Source: Actinokineospora sp. NBRC 105648
Lineage (GTDB): Bacteria; Actinomycetota; Actinomycetes; Mycobacteriales; Pseudonocardiaceae
Direction of reading: 5' to 3'
DNA: 64,000 nucleotides
Assembly (NCBI RefSeq): GCF_030269645.1
Contig: NZ_BSTR01000009.1
Location: 1-64,000, forward strand
In this document: positions 9,129-18,458 of the stretch, piece after piece
How the letters are laid out: each line of letters opens with the position of its first letter
Numbering within the stretch: position 1 is the first letter of the stretch
Program-made: the position numbers and the translations under genes
The notes under the pieces: generated by a model
Database searches by the model: none
Told to the model about the DNA's origin: nothing
The model's input: the letters and a program-made list of their open reading frames with translations, nothing else

Positions 9129-11915
9129 TCAGAACGCGAAGACGGTGACCTTGTCGCCCTTCTGCGCTCGGGAACCGGCGCCCGGGCTCTGGTTGAACAC
9201 CCGGCCGTTGGGGTTGCTGAACGGCTGCAGGTCGATCTGCAGGCCCACCTGACCCAGGATGGTCTGCGCCTCCTGCACCGACCGGCCGCTGACGTCGGGC
9301 ACGACGACGGCGTTGGAGACGATCACCGAAACGCGCTTGGCCGCGGTGGCCTCGATCTTGGTGTTCGCGGGTGGGTCGGTGCGCACGACGCGCCCGCCGT
9401 CGATGTCGGGGGCGAACTCGGGCTGGCCGTCGAACGGCTCGAAACCGGCCTGCTGCAACGTCTGGAACGCCTCGTCGCGGGTCTTGCCGCGTACGTCGGG
9501 CACCGGCTTGGGCGCGGGGCCCTTGCTCAGCACGACGACCACCCGCTGCCCGATGTCGAGCTTGGTGCCCGCGGGCGGGTCCAGCCCGACGACCCGGCCC
9601 TTGGGGATCTTGTCGTCGAAAACGTTCTTGCCGTCGTCGGGCTGCGGTTGCAGTTCCTCGGCGCGCACGGCCTGCTCGGCCTCCTCGCGCGTGACACCCG
9701 CCTGGACGTCGGGCACCACGGGCCTGCCCGCGGACACGACCAGCTTGACCGTGTCGCCGCGCAGCGCCTCGGTGCCCGGCGCCGGGTCGGTGCTGATCAC
9801 CAGCCCGGCCTCGATCTTGTTGTCGCGCAGGGTGGTCACCTGCGGGCTCAGGTCGGCGCCGCGCACGGCCTGCTCGGCCGCCGCCGACTCCTGGCCGCCG
9901 ACGCTCGGGACCTCGGTGTAGCGGCCGCTGGAGAACCACCAGATCCCGGTGCCGAGCAGACCGAGCAGCAGCACGCCGACCACGCTGAGCAGGATGATCC
10001 GCCGCGTCCTGCTGGGCGGCCCCACCGGTTGCGGGCCGGTGCCGGGGTGCTGCTGGTAGGACTGCTGCTGCTGTGCGGGGAAACCGCCGGTGGCGTACGG
10101 GGCCGGGTGCGGGCCGGTGTGCATCGGGTTGGCGGCGGCGGAGTCGATGACCTTCTCCAGGTCGGAGCGCAGCATCGCCCGGGTGCCCTGGGGGCCCGCC
10201 GCGCTGAAGCCCGCGGGCACCGGCCGGACCACGGCGTGCGTGTGCTGCGGCCCGGACTGCGGGAACTGCGGGTAGCCGCCCTGCGGCCCCGGTCCGGACT
10301 GCGACATCGGTCCGGATGGGGGCCCGACCGGCGCACCACTTGACGGCGGTGCGGCGTGCCTGCCGACCGGGACCCCACCGGACTGCGGGTTCGCCATCGG
10401 CGTCGGCCCCGACTGCGGGCCCACCGCGTAACCGCCACCGACGGGGATGCCACCGGACGTCGGCCCAGCCACGGGCGTCGGCCCGGACGGCGGCCCAGCG
10501 GCGGGGATGCCGCCGGACGTGGGTCCGGCCGCGTGCGCGCCACTCGTGGGGATGCCGCCGGACGTCGGCCCGATCGGGTTCGGCCCGGTCGCGTGTGCGC
10601 CGCTCGTGGGAATGGCGCCGGACTGCGGGCCCGCCACGGCCGCCAGGTTCACCGGGATGACGCCCGAGATGGGCGCGGCCTGGGTGGCATCGGCGGGCGG
10701 TGTCACCGGGATCGCGCCGGAAGGTTCACCCGTGCGGGGGAGGCCATCGGACGGTGTCCCGTCCGGGTGGCCCACGACCGACCCGTCGGCAGCGATGGCG
10801 CCCGCCCGCACCGTCTCGTCCTCGGTGACCGGTCCGGACGCGCGCACGGTCAGGTCCGCCTCGTCGTTCCCGGCCTTCCCGGCCTCGGCCACGACGACCG
10901 CGGGCACCCGGATGGTCGTCTCCGAGTCCGCCGTGTCGGCCAAGACAGGCACAACGGGCACGACAGGCACGGGCACAGGCACAGCGGGCATGGGCGTGGC
11001 GAGCGCGCCGGACACCGGCACGGTCTCGTCCATCGGCGCGGGCGGCGGGACCGGCACGCGCATCCGCGGCAGCGACAGCGCCGCGCGCACCCGTTGCAGC
11101 TCCATCAGGAACGCGGCGCCGTCGGCGGGCCGGGCCGCGGGGTCGCGGCGGGTGGCCCGCACGACCAGGTCGTCGAGCATCGGCGGGATGCCCGGGACGG
11201 CAGCGCTCGGCGGCGGTACATCGTCGTTGACGTGCCGATAAGCGACCGAGAGCGCGCTGTCGCCGTAGTAGGGCGGAGTACCGGTGAGCGTCTCGTAGAG
11301 CACGATGCCCGCCGAGTAAACGTCCCCCCGCGCGGTGGCCGCGCCGGTGGTGACCTGCTCGGGGGACAGGTAGGACACCGTGCCCAGGATGACGCTGCTC
11401 TTCGTGGTGCCCACGCTGGCCACCGCGCGGACCAGGCCGAAGTCGGCGACCTTGACGATGCCGCCCTGCCCGATCAGCACGTTCTCCGGCTTGATGTCGC
11501 GGTGGATCAGGCCCGCGCGGTGCGCCGCGGCCAGCGCGGAGAGCACCGGCTCCATGATCGCCACCGCCAGCGGGGTGGGCAGGGTGCCGCGCTCGGCCAG
11601 CAGGTCGCGCAGCGTGCCGCCGTTGACCAGCTCCATCACCAGGTAGACGTGCTCGCCGTCGAGGCCCTGGTCGTGCACGGCGACGACGTTCGGGTGGTGG
11701 ATCTTGGCCGCCGAGCGGGCCTCGCGCTCGAAGCGCTCCACGAAGGTCTTGTCGTCGGCGAACCGGGAGTCCATCACCTTGATCGCGACCGGGCGGTCCA
11801 GGCGGGTGTCGAGGCCGCGGTAGACAGCGGACATCCCGCCGCGCGCCAGTGGCGCGTCGACCCGGTAGCGCTGCTCCAGCAGTGCTCCGATCAGGCTCCG
11901 ACCCTTGTCCTCCAC
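9129..11915 (-). CDS. pknL: PknL-type Ser/Thr protein kinase with four PASTA domains
   Basis: A 928-residue membrane kinase. The kinase domain covers residues 17-280: glycine loop LARGGMSAVYRG, ATP lysine K46, catalytic HRD with D140 and DFG with D158. Residues about 290-630 form a Pro/Gly/Ser-rich linker with repeated SGGIP and SGPTP units. One membrane helix lies near 636-658, followed by four extracellular PASTA repeats that should sense peptidoglycan or muropeptides. The start is GTG 11915. The divergent neighbour is the Rv2175c homologue, a known PknL substrate in M. tuberculosis, which supports the name. M. tuberculosis PknL lacks PASTA repeats, whereas those of corynebacteria carry them. 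Confidence 0.9.
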   Translation of the reverse strand: MEDKGRSLIGALLEQRYRVDAPLARGGMSAVYRGLDTRLDRPVAIKVMDSRFADDKTFVERFEREARSAAKIHHPNVVAVHDQGLDGEHVYLVMELVNGGTLRDLLAERGTLPTPLAVAIMEPVLSALAAAHRAGLIHRDIKPENVLIGQGGIVKVADFGLVRAVASVGTTKSSVILGTVSYLSPEQVTTGAATARGDVYSAGIVLYETLTGTPPYYGDSALSVAYRHVNDDVPPPSAAVPGIPPMLDDLVVRATRRDPAARPADGAAFLMELQRVRAALSLPRMRVPVPPPAPMDETVPVSGALATPMPAVPVPVPVVPVVPVLADTADSETTIRVPAVVVAEAGKAGNDEADLTVRASGPVTEDETVRAGAIAADGSVVGHPDGTPSDGLPRTGEPSGAIPVTPPADATQAAPISGVIPVNLAAVAGPQSGAIPTSGAHATGPNPIGPTSGGIPTSGAHAAGPTSGGIPAAGPPSGPTPVAGPTSGGIPVGGGYAVGPQSGPTPMANPQSGGVPVGRHAAPPSSGAPVGPPSGPMSQSGPGPQGGYPQFPQSGPQHTHAVVRPVPAGFSAAGPQGTRAMLRSDLEKVIDSAAANPMHTGPHPAPYATGGFPAQQQQSYQQHPGTGPQPVGPPSRTRRIILLSVVGVLLLGLLGTGIWWFSSGRYTEVPSVGGQESAAAEQAVRGADLSPQVTTLRDNKIEAGLVISTDPAPGTEALRGDTVKLVVSAGRPVVPDVQAGVTREEAEQAVRAEELQPQPDDGKNVFDDKIPKGRVVGLDPPAGTKLDIGQRVVVVLSKGPAPKPVPDVRGKTRDEAFQTLQQAGFEPFDGQPEFAPDIDGGRVVRTDPPANTKIEATAAKRVSVIVSNAVVVPDVSGRSVQEAQTILGQVGLQIDLQPFSNPNGRVFNQSPGAGSRAQKGDKVTVFAF

Positions 11916-12028
11916 GAGGGTGGATCGTACGGAGCGTCACGCCCGCGCGTGGGCGGCCCCGTGATTCTGTGACCTACGGCCCCACGCGGTGCCTGCCCCA
12001 GACCGTCCGATGTGGCATCGTTTGCCCC

Positions 12029-12394
12029 GTGAGCTCCATTCCCGTTGCCGCCGACGTGCTCGACCCCGAGGTCCCGGTGCTGCCGCTGCCCGATGTGGCC
12101 GAGCACCTCGACCAGCCCATCACCCGTGTGCACCAGGCGTTGCGCGACCACCACCTGCTGGCCATCCGGCGCAAGGGCGTGCTGCTGGTGCCCGCCGAGT
12201 TCCTCGACGACAACGGCATCGTCAAGGGCCTGACCGGCACGATCACCGTCCTCAACGACTCCGGGTTCAGCCCGGACGAGATGATGACCTGGCTGTTCAC
12301 CGCCGACGACACGCTGCCCGGCCGCCCGATCGACGCCCTGCGCGGCGACCGCGGCCGCGAGGTCAAGCGCCGCGCGCAGGCCCTCGCGTTCTGA
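12029..12394 (+). CDS. Rv2175c-like DNA-binding protein
   Basis: A 121-residue protein with an N-terminal winged helix-turn-helix-like region ([24 protein letters not shown]) and a C-terminal domain ([21 protein letters not shown]). The M. tuberculosis homologue Rv2175c binds DNA and is phosphorylated by PknL. Adjacency to the kinase gene, divergently transcribed over 113 bases, matches that pairing. The start is GTG 12029. The last 32 bases overlap the 3' end of the convergent crtB gene. Confidence 0.85.
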   Translation: MSSIPVAADVLDPEVPVLPLPDVAEHLDQPITRVHQALRDHHLLAIRRKGVLLVPAEFLDDNGIVKGLTGTITVLNDSGFSPDEMMTWLFTADDTLPGRPIDALRGDRGREVKRRAQALAF

Positions 12395-13283
12395 GCCTGG
12401 CCAGCACGCACCGCGCCGCCCCCGGCAGGGCGATCGCCAGCCGCCGCCCGGTCGGCACGACCGCCCGCCTGGTCAGCACGTCGTGGTCCGCCGCGGCGAT
12501 CTCGTCGAGGATCGCCGCGTACAGCCGCGCCGCGGTGGCCACGCACGGCCGTGCCACCGGGTCGAGCAGCGCCGTCCCCGGCTCGGCCGCCCGGTAGACC
12601 GACCGCGCGTGGGCGGCGAAGTGCGCCACCGCGCGTCGTACCGGTTTGTCCGGGCCGTGTTCGCGGGCCCAGGTGAGGCGGTCCCGGTCGACGCCGAACG
12701 CGGCGAGGTGATCCGCGGGCAGGTAGATCCTGCCGCGATCGAGATCCTCGCCGACGTCGCGCAGGAAGTTGGTCAGCTGGAAGGCCTCCCCGAGCGCTGC
12801 GGCGTAAGGGGCGGCTTCTTCCGCGGGGGCGACTGTGCCGAGCACAGGTAGCAACATCAGGCCGATGACACTGGCCGAGCCGTATGTGTAGTGCGACAGC
12901 TCCTCCGCGTTCGCGTAAGAGGTGACCGTTAGATCCATCCGCATCGAGCGCAGGAAATCGGCGAAGAGCGCCGGTTCTATCGCGTAGCGGTGCACGGTGT
13001 CGCTCAACGCCAGCAAAATCGGGTCTGTCGTCGCCGCGCCATCCAGCGCCGTCTTGAGTGCGGACTCCAGGTCGGCCAGTTCAGCTGTGGGGTTCTCCCC
13101 GGGCTCATCGACGATCTCGTCCGCCACGCGCGCGAACCCATAGAGGGCGTGCACAGCGGGCCGACGCTCTGGTGGCAAGAGGCGCGTCGCGAGGTAGTAG
13201 GTACGCCCGTACCGCGCGTTGATCCGGCGGCTCGTCGCGTAGGCCGTGCTCAGCGGGCCAGTCAGCGCTTGCACCCGGCCCAC
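12363..13283 (-). CDS. crtB: Phytoene/squalene synthase
   Basis: A 306-residue head-to-head prenyl synthase that would join two GGPP molecules into phytoene. Both aspartate-rich motifs are present: DEIVDE at 55-60 and the later [17 protein letters not shown] block. The start is GTG 13283, or GTG 13274 three codons later; both overlap the end of the lipoprotein gene, so the two are probably translated together. With crtI and idsA upstream in one operon the carotenoid branch is the likely role. The C-terminal codons overlap the convergent Rv2175c-like gene. Confidence 0.88.
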   Translation of the reverse strand: MGRVQALTGPLSTAYATSRRINARYGRTYYLATRLLPPERRPAVHALYGFARVADEIVDEPGENPTAELADLESALKTALDGAATTDPILLALSDTVHRYAIEPALFADFLRSMRMDLTVTSYANAEELSHYTYGSASVIGLMLLPVLGTVAPAEEAAPYAAALGEAFQLTNFLRDVGEDLDRGRIYLPADHLAAFGVDRDRLTWAREHGPDKPVRRAVAHFAAHARSVYRAAEPGTALLDPVARPCVATAARLYAAILDEIAAADHDVLTRRAVVPTGRRLAIALPGAARCVLARLRTRGPARGA

Positions 13284-14680
13284 TGGCCGGACGGGCAGTC
13301 GCCGTTGGCGGTCCGGTAGCTGTCCACCAGCTGCTTGAGTAGGCCCTCGGCGGCGACCGCGTCACCGGCGGCGGTGACCAGCTCGACCCGGCAGACCGAC
13401 TTGGTCGTGCCCAGGCAGGCACGCAGCTGCTGGTCGGCGTGGTCGGCCCAGAACTTGCCCGCGACCACGCCGTACTTCCAGACCTTCTTGCCGTAGACGA
13501 TCGAGTACACGAAGTGCGTGCCCTCGGTCTTGTGGTCCTTCGCGTCCGCGGGCACCGCCTTGGACCGGGCGGTGATCGGCGCGAGGTCCGGCGGGTCGGC
13601 CAAGACCACGGTGGACCACTCCACGCTGTACGGGTGGTTGCCCGGCACGGAGTTCGCCCGGGAGTAGAACTGCACCCACTCCGGCGAGGACACCGTGCAC
13701 TTGGCGCTCCCCGGCTGCCCGGGGGCCACCGGGGCGGTCACCGTGTCGCAGGCCCCCAAGGGCGCGTTGTCGCCCACCCAGTTGCCGCGCACCGAGACCT
13801 TGACCGCCACCTTGCTGCCGTTGGTGAACTGCACGACGATCGAACAACTCGCCGCGCCGCAGCCCTCGAAGGTGTGCGTGCCCTCCTGCACGGTGGTCAG
13901 CACGTCGACCGGGGCCGCCAGCTCGGCCGCCTGCGCCGCGACGTCCTGGTAGAACTTCGCCGACTCGGCGGTGGCGTCGGTGACCGTCGTGTCGAGCTTC
14001 TTCACCGTCGTCGGGTCCGCCTTGCCGACCCGGTCCAGCCGCGCCTTGACCACCCCGTGCGGGGCGGCCTCGGTGACGTAGACCGAGCCGTCCTCGGTGT
14101 CGACCTTGATGGCCTTGGCGCCCGCGACGTCGCTGCGCTCACCGCCGTCGGCGAGGGTCTTGCCGCCCTTGCCGCTCAGGTGCGCCGACAGGTTCTGGCC
14201 GAGCACCTCGGGGGTGAACACGTCGGCGAACTCCACGCCGATCAGCCCGCCGGGCACCTTCACCCACCGGTCGGCCACCGCGGTGCCCTTGTTCGCGCCG
14301 CTCGCGACCCCGGAGAGGGTGGCCCAGAAGTCCGCCGCCGCCTTGAGGTAGATGCCGCGCTCGACGACCAGCAGGGTCGCCGCCTTGCCCTCGATGGTGA
14401 TCGACCCGGCGATCTCCCCGGTGCTGGCCGCGGCCAGGTCGTAGGTGACCGGGTCGTTGCCCGCCGAGGTGAGCGTTCCCTTGTACCGCACCAGTCCGGC
14501 CTCGCCCAGGTCGACCAGGGACTGCGCGACCGCCTCGGTGGCCGTGGGCGGCGAGATGTCGGCGGCGGTGGCCGTGCCGATCACCGCGTTGCTGCAGCCG
14601 GTCGTGGTCGCCAGCACGGCGACACCCGCCAGCGTGATCGTCCGAACCCGTCTCGTCCCCCGCAGTGCAGCCCCGCGCAT
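13262..14680 (-). CDS. Lipoprotein within the carotenoid operon, N-terminal LppX/LprG-like
   Basis: A 472-residue exported protein. A signal segment ([16 protein letters not shown]) ends in a weak lipobox, TTGC, at about residue 29. Residues 40-260 have the strand pattern and blocks of the LppX/LprG-type lipid-carrying lipoproteins ([37 protein letters not shown]). Residues 270-470 are a second, cysteine-containing extracellular part. It sits between crtI and crtB and overlaps crtB, so it is likely co-transcribed with the carotenoid genes. A job in moving a lipid or pigment is inference only. The start is ATG 14680; a later GTG before TITLAG is also possible. Confidence 0.65.
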   Translation of the reverse strand: MRGAALRGTRRVRTITLAGVAVLATTTGCSNAVIGTATAADISPPTATEAVAQSLVDLGEAGLVRYKGTLTSAGNDPVTYDLAAASTGEIAGSITIEGKAATLLVVERGIYLKAAADFWATLSGVASGANKGTAVADRWVKVPGGLIGVEFADVFTPEVLGQNLSAHLSGKGGKTLADGGERSDVAGAKAIKVDTEDGSVYVTEAAPHGVVKARLDRVGKADPTTVKKLDTTVTDATAESAKFYQDVAAQAAELAAPVDVLTTVQEGTHTFEGCGAASCSIVVQFTNGSKVAVKVSVRGNWVGDNAPLGACDTVTAPVAPGQPGSAKCTVSSPEWVQFYSRANSVPGNHPYSVEWSTVVLADPPDLAPITARSKAVPADAKDHKTEGTHFVYSIVYGKKVWKYGVVAGKFWADHADQQLRACLGTTKSVCRVELVTAAGDAVAAEGLLKQLVDSYRTANGDCPSGQWAGCKR

Positions 14681-14756
14681 TCGCCGCTCCCCCGTCCGCC
14701 GCCTGGCCCGCTGCTCGATTATCCCGGCAGCGCCAGTCGAATACCCTAAGGTAACT

Positions 14757-16292
14757 TCACAGTCCGCTTACGGATTTCCCATGTCTGCCCGCTTTTCCCG
14801 CGCTGGGTAGCCTGCCGGCCACGCGCTGTGCCGCAAGCCGTCCGGAGATCACCACGGGCGGGATGCCGACACCGGGGGTCGTGCCGCAGCCCGCCAGGAC
14901 CACGTTGTCCACGCCGGGCACCAGGTTGCGCGGGCGGAACGGCCCGGTCTGGGCGAAGGTGTGCGCCACCGAGAACGGCGTCCCCTCGGCGAGTCCGGCC
15001 GCGGCCCAGTCGGCCGGGGTGACCAGCCGCTGCACCTCGATCGCGTCGTCGAACCCGGTCAGGCCGCGGTCGTGCAGCACCCGGACGACCTCGTCGCGGT
15101 AGGCCGGGCCCACCCGCCGCCAGTCGATCGGGCCGGTGCGCAGGTTCGGGCAGGGCGCCAGCACGGAGATCTGCTGCCTGCCCTCCGGCGCGAGCCCCGG
15201 GTCGGTGGCGGTGGGCCGGGTGATCAGCAGCGACGGGTCGCTCATCGGGGTGCCGCGCCGGGTGATCTCGTCGAAGGTGCGCTTCCAGGCCGCGCCGAAG
15301 GAGATCGTATGGTGGCCGAGGTCGGACCAGTCGCCGCGGACGCCGGTGTGCAGGACCACCGCCGAGGGCGAGTAGCGCAGTGCCAGCGGTCTACGCGGGG
15401 TGATGCCGAGGAGCCGGTACGCCGCGGGCAGATCTGCGGTGAGGACCACGGCGTCGCACGCGACCCGCTCACCCGCGGTAGTGCGCACAGCGCCAACGCG
15501 ACTACCGACGCGCTCAAGCCAGGCAGCACTTGTCGAGTAGCGGAACCGCACGCCCGCGCGACCTGCGGCGTCGGCCATCGCCTGGGCCACCGCGCCGACG
15601 CCCCCGTGCGGGAAGTAGACCCCGGCAACGGTGTACATGTAGGCGATCACCGCGTACGCGGCGAGCGCGCGGCTTGGCGGCACGCCCGCGTAGAGGGACT
15701 GGAACGAGAAAAGGCGCTGTAGGCGTTGGTCGGACAAGAATCGGCCCACCGCAGGCCCCAACTTGCCGAATCCGCCTAACGCAGCCAGCTTGACCAGGTC
15801 TGGACCAACCAGGTCGAACGGGGAGTCGAAGTTCGCGCCGATGAACCTGTCGCGCTGCACGCGATAGAGGTCGTTCAACCACGCTCTTAGCCGCCGGTAC
15901 CCCGCGGCCTCCTTCGGCCCGGCTACCCGGCGCACCTCGTCTTCCATCGCGGCGGCGTCGGTGTGCACCGCGATTGCACTCCCGTCGGCGAACCGCGCGC
16001 GGTAAGCGGGGTGCAGTTGCGTTAGCGCTACCTCGGCCTCAAGCGATGTGCCAACGGCTGCCAATGCCTCGTCGATCAGCTCCGGCATGGTGAGCACCGA
16101 GGCGCCGGTGTCGATGGTGTAGTCGCCCATCCGCTCGCGGCCCGCTCGGCCGCCCGGCCCGGGCGCGGACTCCAGCACGGTCACCTCGCGGCCCGCGCCC
16201 GCCAGGTGCAACGCGGCCGAGAGCCCGGACAGGCCCGCGCCGACGATCACCACGTGGTCTGTGCGGCCGGGGATCGTGCGCGCCTCGACCAC
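14757..16292 (-). CDS. crtI: Phytoene desaturase (CrtI-type)
   Basis: A 511-residue FAD-dependent desaturase/isomerase of carotenoid synthesis. The dinucleotide fold VIVGAGLSGLSAALHLAGAG lies at the N-terminus and the CrtI C-terminal signature is visible in VVLAGCGTTPGVGIPPVVISG. The start is taken as GTG 16292, two bases after the idsA stop; a TTG at 16298 would overlap that stop (TTGA). Number of desaturation steps, hence phytofluene, neurosporene or lycopene as product, cannot be read from sequence. No lycopene cyclase is in the window. Confidence 0.88.
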   Translation of the reverse strand: MVEARTIPGRTDHVVIVGAGLSGLSAALHLAGAGREVTVLESAPGPGGRAGRERMGDYTIDTGASVLTMPELIDEALAAVGTSLEAEVALTQLHPAYRARFADGSAIAVHTDAAAMEDEVRRVAGPKEAAGYRRLRAWLNDLYRVQRDRFIGANFDSPFDLVGPDLVKLAALGGFGKLGPAVGRFLSDQRLQRLFSFQSLYAGVPPSRALAAYAVIAYMYTVAGVYFPHGGVGAVAQAMADAAGRAGVRFRYSTSAAWLERVGSRVGAVRTTAGERVACDAVVLTADLPAAYRLLGITPRRPLALRYSPSAVVLHTGVRGDWSDLGHHTISFGAAWKRTFDEITRRGTPMSDPSLLITRPTATDPGLAPEGRQQISVLAPCPNLRTGPIDWRRVGPAYRDEVVRVLHDRGLTGFDDAIEVQRLVTPADWAAAGLAEGTPFSVAHTFAQTGPFRPRNLVPGVDNVVLAGCGTTPGVGIPPVVISGRLAAQRVAGRLPSAGKAGRHGKSVSGL

Positions 16293-16294
16293 GG

Positions 16295-17395
16295 TCAACT
16301 GGTCCTTCTGGTCGCCGTCACGGCCAGCCCGTCGAGCACCGCGCCCGCGGGTTCGGCCAGCTCCACCGTGCGCAACGCGGTCAGCGCGGTGCCGGTCAGC
16401 TGCTCGATCTTGGCCTCTACCTCGGCCACCGCGCCCACGTCGACCAGGATCTCGCGAGCCCGTTCGACGGTCGCCGAGTCGAGCGAGTCGTTGCCCAGGG
16501 CCGTGCGCAGCAGCCGGGCCTCGGTCGCCCGGCCCGCCGCGTCGGCGCGGCGCAGCCCGACCGACATCAGCAGCGTGCGCTTGCCCTCGCGCAGGTCGTC
16601 GCCCGCGGGCTTGCCGGTGACGTCGGTGTCGCCGTACATGCCCAGCAGGTCGTCGCGCAGCTGGAACGCCACGCCGATGTCGGCGCCGAACGCGCGCAGC
16701 GCGGTGACCAGGGGCTCCGGCGCGCCCGCGAGGGCGGCGCCCATGTGCAGCGGGCGCTCGACGGTGTAGGCGGCGGTCTTCATCCGGGCCACGCTCAGCG
16801 CCGCCTCGGCCGACTCGTCGCCCTTGGCCTGGGTGAGCACGTCGAGGTACTGGCCCGCGAGCATCTCCGCGCGCATCGCCTGCCACGGCGGCAGCGCGGC
16901 GACGTAGCAGTCGGCGGTCAGGCCGGAGCCGGTGTACATGTCGTCCGCCCAGGCCAGCGCCAGGTCGCCGAGCAGGACCGCGGCGGCGGCGCCGAAGCGC
17001 TCCGGGCTGCCCTGCCAGCCGCGCTCGCGGTGCCGGGCGGCGAACTCCACGTGCACGGTCGGCTTGCCCCGGCGCACGGCTGAGGCGTCCATCAGGTCGT
17101 CGTGCACCAGCGCGCACGCCTGGATCAGCTCGAGCGCGCTCACCGCGCGCAGCACCGCGTCGGCCTGCTCGCCGTCGCCCGCGCCACCCGCGCCCCGCCA
17201 CCCCCACCAGGCGAAGGTCGGGCGCAACCGCTTGCCACCGCTGAGCACGAACGCCGACAGCGACTCGACGGCCGAGCCGAAGGAGGGCGCCATCTCGGCC
17301 ATCCCGGCGTGCCGCTCGGCCAGGTAGCCCGCCAGCGCGCGCTCCACGTGGGCGGCCAGCGCGCCGTCGATCGGGCCGATGGAGTTGTCGATCAC
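16295..17395 (-). CDS. idsA: Geranylgeranyl diphosphate synthase (polyprenyl synthase)
   Basis: A 366-residue trans-isoprenyl diphosphate synthase supplying GGPP to crtB. The two aspartate motifs are DDLMD at 99-103 and the QLRDDLLGMYGD block with D248 and D249; KRLRP at 55-59 binds diphosphate. Small residues (Ala, Cys) before the first motif suit a product of C20 or longer. The GTG at 17395 gives the standard length; an upstream extension to 17518 would enter the promoter region. First gene of the idsA-crtI-lipoprotein-crtB operon, divergent from metF. Confidence 0.88.
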   Translation of the reverse strand: MIDNSIGPIDGALAAHVERALAGYLAERHAGMAEMAPSFGSAVESLSAFVLSGGKRLRPTFAWWGWRGAGGAGDGEQADAVLRAVSALELIQACALVHDDLMDASAVRRGKPTVHVEFAARHRERGWQGSPERFGAAAAVLLGDLALAWADDMYTGSGLTADCYVAALPPWQAMRAEMLAGQYLDVLTQAKGDESAEAALSVARMKTAAYTVERPLHMGAALAGAPEPLVTALRAFGADIGVAFQLRDDLLGMYGDTDVTGKPAGDDLREGKRTLLMSVGLRRADAAGRATEARLLRTALGNDSLDSATVERAREILVDVGAVAEVEAKIEQLTGTALTALRTVELAEPAGAVLDGLAVTATRRTS

Positions 17396-17546
17396 GGGGG
17401 TTCCGCGCGCGGGCTGCACCCCGCTATCGTCCGCTCCGCGGGGCCGCGGCGCGGCGCGGGGGTGGGCCAATGTGACCCTTGTCCTGCGGTGGCCCAGTGC
17501 GTGAGAGCCCGATTCCACCCACCGGGCGTTTCGCTACCCTGGTTCC

Positions 17547-18431
17547 ATGACGACCGCCGTGCAGCGCATCCGGGTGGACCGACCGGTGTTCTCGGTGGAG
17601 TTCATGCCACCCCGGGACGAGGCCGACGAGCAGCGGCTCTGGCACGCCATCCGGGAGCTCGAGGGCTTGGACCCCGCGTTCGTGTCCGTCACCTACGGCG
17701 CGGGCGGCTCCAGCCGCGACCGCACCATCCGCACCACCGGCCGGGTGGCCCGCGAGACCACCCTGGTCCCGATGGCCCACCTGACCGCCGTCGAGCACTC
17801 CATCGCCGAGCTGCGCAACGTCATCGGCTGGTACGCCGCGCTCGGCATCCGCAACATCCTGGCGCTGCGCGGCGACCCGCCCGGCGACCCCAACGGCGAC
17901 TGGGTCGCCCACCCGCAGGGCCTCAACTACGCCGACGAGCTGGTCCGCCTGGTCCGCGAGCTCGGCGACTTCTGCGTCGGGGTGGCGGCCTTCCCCTACG
18001 GCCACCCGCGCTCGGCCGACCTCGACGTCGACACCGACAACCTGGTCCGCAAGTTCACCGCGGGCGCCGATTTCGCCATCGCCCAGCTGTTCTTCGAGCC
18101 CGAGGACTTCCTCCGCCTGCGCGACCGGGTGGCCGCCCGCGGCTGCGACGCCGCGCTGCTGCCGGGCCTGATGCCGATGACCACGCCCAAGATCATGGCC
18201 AAGACGGTCGAGCTGTCCGGCGCCCAGGTCCCGCCGCGCATCGCCGCCCGGCTGGTGCCGCTGGCCGACCAGCCCAAGGCGTTCCGCGCCGCGGGCATCG
18301 ACCTGGTCACCGAGATGAGCGAGCGGCTGCTCGCCGAGGGCGTCACCGGGCTGCACTTCTACACGTTCAACCGCTCCAAGGCGACCAAGGAGGTCGTCGG
18401 CAGGCTGGGCCTGGTACCCGCCCGCGCCTGA
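17547..18431 (+). CDS. metF: 5,10-methylenetetrahydrofolate reductase
   Basis: A 294-residue FAD-dependent TIM-barrel reductase making 5-methyl-THF for methionine synthesis. Family blocks are FSVEFMPPRDEADE with the catalytic glutamate, VSVTYGAGGSSRDRT, NILALRGDPP, and DFAIAQLFFEPEDF. The ATG at 17547 begins the conserved N-terminus. Single gene, divergent from idsA across 151 bases and convergent with lppM. The M. tuberculosis counterpart Rv2172c has the same neighbours. Confidence 0.92.
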   Translation: MTTAVQRIRVDRPVFSVEFMPPRDEADEQRLWHAIRELEGLDPAFVSVTYGAGGSSRDRTIRTTGRVARETTLVPMAHLTAVEHSIAELRNVIGWYAALGIRNILALRGDPPGDPNGDWVAHPQGLNYADELVRLVRELGDFCVGVAAFPYGHPRSADLDVDTDNLVRKFTAGADFAIAQLFFEPEDFLRLRDRVAARGCDAALLPGLMPMTTPKIMAKTVELSGAQVPPRIAARLVPLADQPKAFRAAGIDLVTEMSERLLAEGVTGLHFYTFNRSKATKEVVGRLGLVPARA

Positions 18432-18458
18432 GCGCCTGTCGGATCGGGGACAGCGGGG

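Noticed and set aside
10300-10730. DNA-level repeat array or CRISPR-like region in the pknL linker
   Set aside because: The repetition follows in-frame Pro/Gly/Ser peptide units inside a coding gene; there are no uniform spacers.
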